Below, piece after piece: positions 14,116-20,178 of a stretch of 21,048 bases of DNA (positions are counted from its first letter, which is position 1; the number at the start of each line of letters is the position of its first letter). Under the pieces are notes generated by a model that was not told where the DNA came from, made no database searches, and was given only the letters and a program-made list of their open reading frames with translations. Made by a program: the position numbers and the translations under genes. The DNA is from a virus. The stretch is taken from the IMG/VR virus record IMGVR_UViG_3300048592_000834, positions 1 to 21,048 of that record; one strand, 5' to 3'.

Positions 14116-16663
14116 GCTGCTGCTCGCCGGCGGGCTGGCAATGCTGCTGCTCGGCGGCCTGGCCTGGTCGCTGGCGCGACCGGGGCCGGAGCCGGAGCCG
14201 GAGCGCATCATCAGCATCCTGTCCGGCTCAGCGACGCCGCGGCCGGCGTACTACGAGTCGGAGGCCTACGGCACGCACGTGCCGCCGACGCGCTCGGCCA
14301 CGGATCCGCTGAGCACGCCGGGCGCGGGACGCCGGCAGCCTTACGGCATCATGGTCGGCTCGTACCTCGACAGCGTGTGGGCCACGGAGCCGACCGGCTG
14401 CACGGGCCTCGCCTGTACGACGTCCAACATCAACTGGGCGGGCATCGATGCCATCGTGGACGCGCAGCAGGCGCTGACCGTGACGTATGCGGACGGCACG
14501 ACGGGACCCTCGCCGGTGGGCCTGTATCTGCCGCCGAACTTCATGGACGCGGAAGCCGACAGCTCGTGCGGCTCCAGCAGCGACCCGTGCATCCGGTTGT
14601 TCCTGCCCAGTTGGATGCAGAACGCGACCTATCAGAAGACCTTCCAGAACACGGAGGGCTATCGCACGGTCTATCCGGGCGGCGGCGCGACGCCCTACAC
14701 GGAATACTCCAACAAATACTACAACGCCTTCACCTACTCGACGACGGCGCTCAACCGGTTCGGGCAGATGTTCGAGGAGGCGGCCGCACATTTCGCCGGC
14801 CGGGTGGACCTGGTCATCATCAACACGGGCTATCAGCGCGAGGCGCAGCCGTCGAAGAAGGACACCAACGACATCGGCACGGAGGCGCAGCTGATCAAGA
14901 GCCACGAGATCGGCGTCATCAGCTGCTCGGCCTACCGGGAGTGGGTGGAATACCTGGTCGAGGACGCCTATGCGGCCTTCAGCCCCTACGGCATCCAGGT
15001 GCAGCTGGCGCCGGGGCCGAACCCGTGTTCGACGGGCAATGCGCAGAGCTGGCGCGCGTACCTGGACGGCGCGCTCGATCCGGCCATCGGGTGGTCGATG
15101 AACGCGAACAACCCGGACCGGGCGGATGCGGACAGCGAGCCGGCCTGGTACAACGCGGGCTATCGCTGGTACTCGACCTCGCGCACGATGCTGGCCAGCG
15201 GGCGGCCCGTGTCGCACGAGTCGTTCCTCTCGCCCTCCAGCACCATGCCGGACGGCGACACGGACCCGTGGCGCTACCTGTACTGGTCGCACCTGGTCAC
15301 AGGCATGATCGGGCAAGACTCGATCCGGGACAACCAGTATTACATCCCCTTCCAGTCCGACCTGTCGTGGGAAGTCGTCAACCGGGTCCTGGGCCAGCAG
15401 CCGGGCCGCCTGGGCTACGTCTTCCGGGGGGCGGAGTTCCCGTCGTACTCCTGGGCCACAGGCTACGGAGCCAGCGGCTACCAGGACGGGTTCGGCAACT
15501 GGCTGACGCTCGCGGAGGCGGACGATTACGACCAGGCGTGTGCGCCGTGGCTGGTGACGCTGGCCGGGGCGCGCAATCTGGCCGCTTCGGGCAGCATCTC
15601 GTATCTGGCCTGCCGCTCGGTCGCCTCGCAGAATCCGTACGCGACGCCCACCTACGTGCCGCTGCCGACGCCGGCGATCACGCCCCGCCCCACGGCCACG
15701 CCGGACGACCTGGTGGACCTGCGCAACCGGGCGTTCAACCGGCAGACGCTGGTGTTGGACGCGACGGGCACGCGCGCGGTGATGACGCTGACGCTGGCCG
15801 GCGACCATCCGCAGTACGGGGCGGCCCACGACGTGACGCTGCTCGTCGAGTACCTGGACGTCGGGACGGACGGGTTCAGCGTCGTGCTGCCGACTGCCTC
15901 CGGCGTCTACACGGAGACGATCTCGAAGGGGGACACGGGCCTCTGGCAGCGGGACAGCTTCGACCTAGAGGCCATCGCGCTGCAGAACACGCTGCCCGAC
16001 GGTGCGTTCCTGCGCATCGTCAACGACGGGACGCAGGCGGAGTACCTGCACGCGGTCTACGTGGACATCGGCAGCCAGGTGGGGGTCGATCCCACGGCCA
16101 CGCCGAGCGCGACGCCGACGGCGACGCCTACGGCGACGGCGACGCCTACGGCTACCCCCACGGCGACGGCCACGCCGACGGCGACCAGCACGCCGCTCTA
16201 CACGCCGACGGCGACGCCGACGTATGGGCCGGGCACGGAACCCGGCCCGCGCTTCTCGGAGGCGCACCTGCTGCCGACGCTGGACTGGAATCTGTCGGGC
16301 CGGGTGGATGGCGGCGACGCGTGGATAGAGATGTACAACACCAGCCCCAGCGCGGTCGACATGGGCGGCTGGCGATTGGACTTCTACGTTGAGGGCAATC
16401 TCGTTGAGTACACCTTCCCCTCTGGCACTTTCATCCCAGGCGGCGGCTACAAGGTGTTGTACGCGTCCGACATCGCTGGCCTGACCTGGCCACCGCCCTG
16501 GCTGACGCTGAACCTTTGGAACGCAGAAGGTGTCTTCGTGCAGATGCTGGACCAAACCAGCGCCACTAGCGGCCTAAGCTGCGCCCTGGCTGACCCCGCT
16601 GCTATCGGACAGTTTGTGGAATGCACCGACGGCTACACGCCCACGCCCGGCCGGGCGAATTAG
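14090..16663 (+). CDS. Membrane-anchored or secreted glycosidase-like protein with PT linker and lamin-tail-like domain
   Basis: An 857-aa protein read from GTG 14090 (GGAG at 14076-14079). Residues about 8-27 (FKLLLAGGLAMLLLGGLAWS) form a signal peptide or N-terminal anchor, rare for a phage tail-operon product. Residues ~65-500 resemble a TIM-barrel glycoside hydrolase: E251 in IINTGYQREAQ and E377 in PVSHESF are spaced like the acid/base and nucleophile of clan GH-A enzymes. That catalytic reading is inference. A Pro/Thr linker (~520-535), a beta domain (~540-665), a TPTATPTATA linker (~668-711) and a lamin-tail-like domain (~720-857, AWIEMYNTSPSAVDMGGWRL) follow. It could be a host-surface conversion protein or an exported polysaccharide-degrading enzyme. 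Codon use becomes less GC-ending after about 16375, within the last domain. Confidence 0.7.
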   Translation: MTQTPSRFKLLLAGGLAMLLLGGLAWSLARPGPEPEPERIISILSGSATPRPAYYESEAYGTHVPPTRSATDPLSTPGAGRRQPYGIMVGSYLDSVWATEPTGCTGLACTTSNINWAGIDAIVDAQQALTVTYADGTTGPSPVGLYLPPNFMDAEADSSCGSSSDPCIRLFLPSWMQNATYQKTFQNTEGYRTVYPGGGATPYTEYSNKYYNAFTYSTTALNRFGQMFEEAAAHFAGRVDLVIINTGYQREAQPSKKDTNDIGTEAQLIKSHEIGVISCSAYREWVEYLVEDAYAAFSPYGIQVQLAPGPNPCSTGNAQSWRAYLDGALDPAIGWSMNANNPDRADADSEPAWYNAGYRWYSTSRTMLASGRPVSHESFLSPSSTMPDGDTDPWRYLYWSHLVTGMIGQDSIRDNQYYIPFQSDLSWEVVNRVLGQQPGRLGYVFRGAEFPSYSWATGYGASGYQDGFGNWLTLAEADDYDQACAPWLVTLAGARNLAASGSISYLACRSVASQNPYATPTYVPLPTPAITPRPTATPDDLVDLRNRAFNRQTLVLDATGTRAVMTLTLAGDHPQYGAAHDVTLLVEYLDVGTDGFSVVLPTASGVYTETISKGDTGLWQRDSFDLEAIALQNTLPDGAFLRIVNDGTQAEYLHAVYVDIGSQVGVDPTATPSATPTATPTATATPTATPTATATPTATSTPLYTPTATPTYGPGTEPGPRFSEAHLLPTLDWNLSGRVDGGDAWIEMYNTSPSAVDMGGWRLDFYVEGNLVEYTFPSGTFIPGGGYKVLYASDIAGLTWPPPWLTLNLWNAEGVFVQMLDQTSATSGLSCALADPAAIGQFVECTDGYTPTPGRAN
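16091..16222 (+). repeat. In-frame Pro-Thr-Ala-Thr linker repeat
   Basis: Units of CC(C/G) ACG GC(G/C) ACG encode a PTAT linker of about 44 residues that separates the beta domain from the lamin-tail-like domain. Linkers of this composition are common in extracytoplasmic proteins of Chloroflexota and cyanobacteria and are often glycosylated. The DNA repeat is prone to length variation. Confidence 0.8.
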
Positions 16664-16681
16664 GAAGGGAAAAAGGAAAAA

Positions 16682-16876
16682 ATGGAACTGACAGACACAC
16701 AGGACATTGCGATACAGAACCGGCTCGCGCAACTGAGCCAGATGCGGGCCCGGCTGATCGAGCAGGCGAACCTGGAACTGGCCCGGATCGACGCGCGCAT
16801 CGATGAGCTGCGGCTGCTGCTGCAGGGGGACGCGGATGAACAGCCCGGACCCGCTGAGCCTGCCCCACGCCTGTAA
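16682..16876 (+). CDS. Small coiled-coil protein, unknown function
   Basis: A 64-aa protein starting 18 nt after the preceding stop. Its leader is purine-rich (AGGAAGGGAAAAAGGAAAAA), a good ribosome site. Residues about 10-50 form one long amphipathic helix with heptad spacing of Leu and Ile (LAQLSQMRARLIEQANLELA, then RIDARIDELRLLL), followed by a Pro/Ala-rich tail. There is no membrane segment, so it is not a holin. It overlaps the start of the SH3b gene by 41 nt in another frame, which suggests coupled translation. Confidence 0.65.
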   Translation: MELTDTQDIAIQNRLAQLSQMRARLIEQANLELARIDARIDELRLLLQGDADEQPGPAEPAPRL

Positions 16877-17084
16877 GGGGCAGGCGGAGGTCACGGCCTC
16901 GGCGCTCCGGGTGCGCGGGGGACCGGGGCCGGGCTATGCCCAGATCGGGCGGCTGCTGGTGCGGGGTGAAGTGGTGGATGTGTGGGCGGCGGGTGGGGTG
17001 TGGTGGCTGGTGCAGGCGGCCGATGGGTTGACGGGGTGGTCGCACAGCGAGTGGCTGCAGGCGGTGGGGACGCTGAGACCGTAG
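16836..17084 (+). CDS. Stand-alone bacterial SH3 (SH3b) domain protein
   Basis: The 82-aa product starts MNSPDPLSLPHACKGQAEVT and carries one SH3b domain over about residues 18-78. It has the typical LRVRGGPGPGYAQIGRLLVR (cf. LNVRSGPSTSYPVIG), then VVDVWAAGGVWWLVQ and GWSHSEWLQ. SH3b domains often bind peptidoglycan or cell-wall peptides and usually accompany an endolysin catalytic domain, but none is fused here. I chose ATG 16836 because GGGGGACGCGG precedes it and the upstream 11 codons (including SCGCCCR) look non-native. It is the last gene of the rightward operon. Confidence 0.75.
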   Translation: MNSPDPLSLPHACKGQAEVTASALRVRGGPGPGYAQIGRLLVRGEVVDVWAAGGVWWLVQAADGLTGWSHSEWLQAVGTLRP

Positions 17085-17110
17085 GGTTTTCGGACGCGTG
17101 AGAAAAAGAG

Positions 17111-17136
17111 GCCCCCGGGGATGAGCCGGGGGCTTT
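17111..17136 (+). terminator. Bidirectional intrinsic terminator between converging operons
   Basis: GCCCCCGG (17111-17118) pairs perfectly with CCGGGGGC (17126-17133) over a 7-nt loop, followed by TTT. On the opposite strand the stem is followed by CTCTTTTT. It therefore should end both the rightward late operon and the leftward cassette whose last stop is at 17145. Confidence 0.85.
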
Positions 17137-17144
17137 CGCATGTG

Positions 17145-17456
17145 TCAGTCAGTGGTCTTGCGGGGCCGGCCGCCCTTGCGGCCGTTGGCGGCGCTGGATG
17201 CTGCCTTGCGCTCGCTGCGGATGGAGCCGAGTTGAGCGGCAGCCTCGGACCGCATCAGCGCGGCCACCACCTCGCGCTGCGGCAGAGTGCGGATGCCGCC
17301 GGCGTTGCCCTGCACGTAGTTGCCGCTGGCGAGCTTGATGAGCGCACCGCTATCGCCCACGTCGCGCCGCACGACGCCGAGGGCTTCCGCCCCCTCGGGC
17401 AGGGGCATCATGCCCCAGTACAATTTCCAATTGCCGGACTTGGTGACTGTCAACAT
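17145..17456 (-). CDS. Small protein with basic GRKGGRPRK tail, unknown function
   Basis: A 103-aa leftward protein, third gene of a cassette, with an AGAGGT ribosome site that overlaps the stop of the upstream gene. The first part (MLTVTKSGNWKLYWGMMPLP) is beta-like. The centre GDSGALIKLASGNYVQGNAG looks well structured, and LPQREVVAALMRSEAAAQLG is a helix. The C-terminus (SIRSERKAASSAANGRKGGR, then PRKTTD) is strongly basic with an AT-hook-like GRP core, so nucleic acid binding is possible. I do not recognise a characterised family. It could be an early regulator or a host-takeover factor, or the repressor of its own promoter. Confidence 0.7.
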   Translation of the reverse strand: MLTVTKSGNWKLYWGMMPLPEGAEALGVVRRDVGDSGALIKLASGNYVQGNAGGIRTLPQREVVAALMRSEAAAQLGSIRSERKAASSAANGRKGGRPRKTTD

Positions 17457-17459
17457 GGT

Positions 17460-17615
17460 TTACCTCTGGTTGCGCCACGTCCGCAAGTCTTGAGCGGAGC
17501 GGAAAAACCTATAGCCGCCAACGACCTTAACCTTGTACGGGTAGTCGCGGGCCGCATCCTTGAGCGCAGCGCGGTACTCTTTTTCGGTGCGATAGTTCGA
17601 GCGAGAGATGTTCAT
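17460..17615 (-). CDS. Very small basic protein, unknown function
   Basis: This 51-aa ORF (MNISRSNYRTEKEYRAALKD, then DYPYKVKVVGGYRFFRSAQD, ending WRNQR) lies between the two other cassette genes on the same strand, with its stop 3 nt before the next start. The composition is natural for a protein: a basic amphipathic helix, then strands and a WRNQR end. The ribosome site is weak (AGACAGG). It is probably translated with its neighbours. Confidence 0.6.
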   Translation of the reverse strand: MNISRSNYRTEKEYRAALKDAARDYPYKVKVVGGYRFFRSAQDLRTWRNQR

Positions 17616-17663
17616 GCCTGTCTGCTTTCTGCTGGCCCTTGGCCCGGTCAGCGGGGCGTCTGC

Positions 17664-17957
17664 CTAGAAAAAAAGAGCCTCGGTTTCGACGTTGTACCAA
17701 TCGCTGTCCATCCAAGCCTGTTCGAGCAGGTCGTCGCCGCTGATGCCTTCGGGGTGGTCTACGATTGCGAAGTTGATCGTGATGCCAAGCTCTTTGGCGG
17801 CGGCGTAAGTGTGGTGTCCGTCGCTCAGGATTGCGCAATCGTAAGCCTTGACATCCCAGGCAACCAGCGTCACGCTCTCAGTGTTCGCAAGCTCGGCCAT
17901 CTTGTCGTTGATGATGCTGTTATCGAGATACCGCTGGCTGCTAATGATTGTCGTCAT
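17664..17957 (-). CDS. Small ParB/sulfiredoxin-fold-like protein
   Basis: A 97-aa leftward protein, first gene of the cassette, with a strong AGGAGAG before its ATG and a promoter 46 nt further upstream. The centre ILSDGHHTYAAAKELGITIN resembles the D-G-H-H/R-R-x-x-A-A-x-x-x-G motif of ParB-type domains, here as a minimal version without a DNA-binding helix-turn-helix. It is followed by VDHPEGISGDDLLEQAWMDS and a C-terminal LFF encoded in a T-rich run (CTTTTTTTC). In the ParB superfamily this motif binds or hydrolyses nucleotides (CTP in canonical ParB). Whether this protein does so is unknown. Codon use is less GC-extreme than in the late genes. Confidence 0.7.
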   Translation of the reverse strand: MTTIISSQRYLDNSIINDKMAELANTESVTLVAWDVKAYDCAILSDGHHTYAAAKELGITINFAIVDHPEGISGDDLLEQAWMDSDWYNVETEALFF

Positions 17958-18002
17958 CGTGCTCTCCTGTGGTGGGTCGCTGTCTTACTGTCTTATGGCT
18001 TT

Positions 18003-18031
18003 AGTATAAACCTAACGTTAGGTTTTGTCAA
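18003..18031 (-). promoter_or_regulatory. Sigma70-type promoter of the leftward cassette
   Basis: On the minus strand, TTGACA (18031-18026) and TATACT (18008-18003) are separated by exactly 17 bp. That is a perfect -35 box and a near-perfect -10 box at ideal spacing. Transcription should start near 17996 and read genes 17957 to 17145. In this GC-rich window such a site is very unlikely to occur by chance. Confidence 0.9.
18008..18025. promoter_or_regulatory. Perfect palindromic operator inside the promoter spacer
   Basis: AAACCTAACGTTAGGTTT is an 18-bp perfect palindrome that fills the whole 17-bp spacer and overlaps the -10 edge. A dimeric repressor bound here would exclude RNA polymerase. 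No adjacent obvious repressor gene is visible; the basic protein at 17145-17456 is one candidate. Confidence 0.85.
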
Positions 18032-18051
18032 GGGGTTTTCTGCGCTCTAAT

Positions 18052-18061
18052 CTAACATTAA
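18052..18061. promoter_or_regulatory. Possible secondary operator
   Basis: CTAACATTAA matches the operator core CTAACGTTAG at 8 of 10 positions. Its centre is 40 bp from the main palindrome, close to four helical turns, so cooperative binding on one DNA face is possible. Confidence 0.4.
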
Positions 18062-18077
18062 TCCTCCTTTAATCTGG

Positions 18078-18095
18078 TGTTCTAATTTTAGAACA
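18078..18095. promoter_or_regulatory. Second perfect inverted repeat TGTTCTAA-TT-TTAGAACA
   Basis: Eight-base arms pair perfectly around a 2-bp centre. The sequence differs from the CTAACGTTAG operator, so it would bind a different regulator. It lies upstream (in minus-strand terms) of an AAAGGAGG at 18063-18070. Confidence 0.6.
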
Positions 18096-18103
18096 AGAAG
18101 GGA

Positions 18104-18139
18104 CCCTGGGGAATGCGTCTCCCAGGGGCTTTTGCTTTT
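18104..18139 (+). terminator. Hairpin with T-rich tail (rightward orientation)
   Basis: CCCTGGG (18104-18110) pairs with CCCAGGG (18121-18127), followed by GCTTTTGCTTTT. This is a good intrinsic terminator on the plus strand, although no plus-strand gene is visible upstream of it. It may block antisense transcription into the ParB-like gene, or end a short RNA. Confidence 0.55.
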
Positions 18140-18150
18140 CATAATCCCCA

Positions 18151-18175
18151 CAAACGGCCCTAGAACGGGCGTTTG
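18151..18175. repeat. Hairpin CAAACGGCCC / GGGCGTTTG
   Basis: CAAACGGCCC (18151-18160) pairs with GGGCGTTTG (18167-18175) with one bulged G and a 6-nt loop. It belongs to the hairpin cluster of this spacer. Confidence 0.55.
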
Positions 18176-18202
18176 GGCGGGGCACGTCAATCATACGGCG
18201 AT

Positions 18203-18247
18203 GCAGCGTTGCGCTGCGCTGCGGCCCTGCCCCGCCCTGCTGCGGGG
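18203..18247. repeat. Two adjacent GC hairpins
   Basis: GCAGCG (18203-18208) pairs with CGCTGC (18212-18217) over a 3-nt loop. CCCCGC (18230-18235) pairs with GCGGGG (18242-18247) over a 6-nt loop. GC richness makes short stems easy here, so each alone is weak evidence. Confidence 0.45.
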
Positions 18248-18276
18248 CTGCTAGACCAGGGCGTCGAAATTTAGCA

Positions 18277-18311
18277 CGGGTGTACGGGCGGGAGAATGGC
18301 CCGCACACCCG
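18277..18311 (-). terminator. Stable hairpin just downstream of the ParB-like gene
   Basis: CGGGTGT (18277-18283) pairs with ACACCCG (18305-18311) and CGGGC (18285-18289) pairs with GCCCG (18299-18303), with one mismatch between and a 9-nt loop. Read leftward it starts 6 nt after the ParB-like stop and is followed by TGCTAAATTTC. The weak T-run makes it a moderate terminator or a 3'-end stability element. Confidence 0.55.
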
Positions 18312-18316
18312 GACGG

Positions 18317-20167
18317 TCAGAGGGTGGGGATGGCGACCTGCGAGAGGTCCATCAGGCGGTCGTTCAGGACCTGGATGCGCTCGAGGCTGCCGGCGAGGTC
18401 GAAGGCGTACTGCAGCAGCGCCGGCGTGGCCTTCTCCAGCGCCTGGTCGAAGTTGAGGCTGCCGACCGGTTCGGTGAGCAGGACCTCGCTGGTCTGGCGC
18501 TTGCCGAGGCGGCCCCAGTCGCTCTTTTCGTTGATGGCGGGGGCAATGTCGGCGACCTTGCGCAGGATGGCGAGCGCGTCCTGGGCCTGGGTGAGCAGGG
18601 GCAGGGTCTCCGCCTGGTTGGCCAGGGCGATGATGTCGGCGATGAGCGCCTCCAGGTTGGCGATGTTGCCCTGGACGGCGTCGAGGTTGATCTCGTAGTC
18701 ATAGCGCCACCACTGGCGGCCGTCAACCCAGCCGGCGACGCGCTCGTGCCGTCGCTGGAGCTTTTCGAGGTCGCTGGTGGCCCAGGGGATGGGCAGGCCG
18801 ATCTCGACCAGGCGCTGCTCCCGGACGGCCTTCCACTGGTCGAAGTTGCCCTTGTCCTTGACATCGTAGTCGTGGGTCTCGGCCAGGGCGTTGGCGATCT
18901 TGCGCTGCAGCGTGGGCAGGTCGTCATCGTTGCGGGCGCTGGTGCCCCACATCCTGGTGGCCATAGCGGCCCAGACGTTGCGGTCGTTGGCCTGCAGGGC
19001 GGCGACGATGGCCGCGGCGGTCGGCTCGATGATTTCGGCCTGGATGCGCTTCTGCTCGGCCTTCTGGGCCTGGATGTCGGGATCGGCGCGGGTGGCGGCG
19101 GCCTTGGCGGCCGAGCCGCAGGTGCAGCGGTTGCCCTCGCCGTGCAGGCAGATGACCTCGATGTCGTCGTACTCGCCGCCGGTGGGATGGAGCACGGTGG
19201 CGCCGGGGTAGATGTTGTAGCGCAGGCGCAGGTTCGGGCAGCCTTTGGTGAGGACCTGCTCCGGGTGGGGGACGCTGGTCATGGCGGAGTACTGCTTATA
19301 GGACAGCTCCGCCGGCGCGACGGGGATGCCGGTGACGATGGCGGCGGCGGCCAGGCGGGCGCCCTCCCAGAGCTTCTGCTTGCGCTCGTTGCAGGTCTTC
19401 GAGGTGCAGCGGTAAGCACCATCTCGCTTGATCCGGAACTCGCAGACGTTGCAGGTGGGCGCCTTGACGTGCGGGTCGTCGAAGGTGTAGCCGAACCACT
19501 GGTTGGGGATCGCAGCGGTGGCTGCCTGGACGATGCGCTCGACGTCATCCCGGAGCATGTCGGAGGAGTACTGGTGGGACCGCGCGACGATGTCGGCGGG
19601 CTTGCGTCCGTAGCCGTTCTCCCGCTCGTAGGCCTTCAGGCAGGTGGCCGGCAGGTCGTACATGGGCAGGAGGGCGGCGGCCTGGCGCTCGCTGAGCTCG
19701 CCGGCGGCGAGGCGGTCGAGGACCTCGGCCGGGAGGCGCAGGAGACGGAGCTTGTTGGCCACCGTCGACCGGTTGAGGCCCAGTTTTTCCCCGACTGTGT
19801 CCTGGGTCCAGCTGAACCCCTTCGCCATCCGCTCGATGGCGCGCGCTTCTTCGACGGGGTTGAGGTCCTTGCGCTTGGCGTTCTCGGACCAGGCGAAGAG
19901 GGCCATCTGCTCGTCGGACAGCTTCAGGACCTCGCAGGGCATCTCGGCGACGACGTCGCCGGCGGCGTGGAGCTGGCGCCAGGCCCGGAGGCGGCGGTGG
20001 CCGAAGGCGAGCTGGAAACGGTTTTGCCCGGCGACGCCGCGCACGACGGGCGGCTGCAGCAGGCCGTTCTGGCGGATGTCGGCGGCCAACTCGTCGATGG
20101 CGGCCGGGTCGTAGGTGGCGCGGGTCTGATAAGGGTTGTCGTCGATCAGGTCAATCGGGACTTGCAT
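18317..20167 (-). CDS. ParB-like DNA-binding protein with zinc-finger-like Cys clusters
   Basis: A 616-aa leftward protein. Residues 1-110 form a ParB N-terminal domain: IDLIDDNPYQTRATYDPAAI, IRQNGLLQPPVV and the nucleotide-binding FGHRRLRAW. Residues ~105-150 match the ParB helix-turn-helix region (ENAKRKDLNPVEEARAIERM, then TVGEKLGLNRSTVANKLRLL). C239-x2-C242-x11-C254-x4-C259 looks like a zinc site, and C340, H342, C348 and C350 form a second cluster. The remainder is helical. Canonical ParB is about 280-330 aa, so this is a double-length relative. No ParA is visible. GGAGGG lies 4 nt before the ATG, and the 18-nt palindromic element ends 11 nt upstream. Roles in maintenance of an extrachromosomal prophage or in early gene control are inference. 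Confidence 0.85.
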   Translation of the reverse strand: MQVPIDLIDDNPYQTRATYDPAAIDELAADIRQNGLLQPPVVRGVAGQNRFQLAFGHRRLRAWRQLHAAGDVVAEMPCEVLKLSDEQMALFAWSENAKRKDLNPVEEARAIERMAKGFSWTQDTVGEKLGLNRSTVANKLRLLRLPAEVLDRLAAGELSERQAAALLPMYDLPATCLKAYERENGYGRKPADIVARSHQYSSDMLRDDVERIVQAATAAIPNQWFGYTFDDPHVKAPTCNVCEFRIKRDGAYRCTSKTCNERKQKLWEGARLAAAAIVTGIPVAPAELSYKQYSAMTSVPHPEQVLTKGCPNLRLRYNIYPGATVLHPTGGEYDDIEVICLHGEGNRCTCGSAAKAAATRADPDIQAQKAEQKRIQAEIIEPTAAAIVAALQANDRNVWAAMATRMWGTSARNDDDLPTLQRKIANALAETHDYDVKDKGNFDQWKAVREQRLVEIGLPIPWATSDLEKLQRRHERVAGWVDGRQWWRYDYEINLDAVQGNIANLEALIADIIALANQAETLPLLTQAQDALAILRKVADIAPAINEKSDWGRLGKRQTSEVLLTEPVGSLNFDQALEKATPALLQYAFDLAGSLERIQVLNDRLMDLSQVAIPTL

Positions 20168-20178
20168 GATGCCCTCCG

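Larger units (their letters stand above)
17958..18316. other. Gene-free control region with promoter and inverted repeats
   Basis: No credible gene fits in these 359 bp. The left third is AT-rich and holds the leftward cassette promoter and its palindrome, a related half-matching site, and an isolated ribosome-site-like sequence. The middle and right parts hold a second palindrome and at least five hairpins, the last right after the ParB-like gene stop. The region could combine regulation, termination and a structured RNA, or a replication/partition locus. Confidence 0.7.

Noticed and set aside
16682-16876. Holin candidate at the end of the late operon
   Set aside because: The 64-aa protein has a charged amphipathic helix and no membrane segment.
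17655-17685. CTTTTTTTC run at the end of the small ParB-like gene as a frameshift site or terminator
   Set aside because: Shifted frames end after a few codons or read as shadow sequence, and no stable hairpin precedes the T-run, so neither frameshifting nor termination is supported.
18069-18308. Minus-strand 79-codon ORF in the control region
   Set aside because: It is Arg/Pro-rich, lacks a ribosome site, and overlaps the hairpin cluster. It looks like chance.
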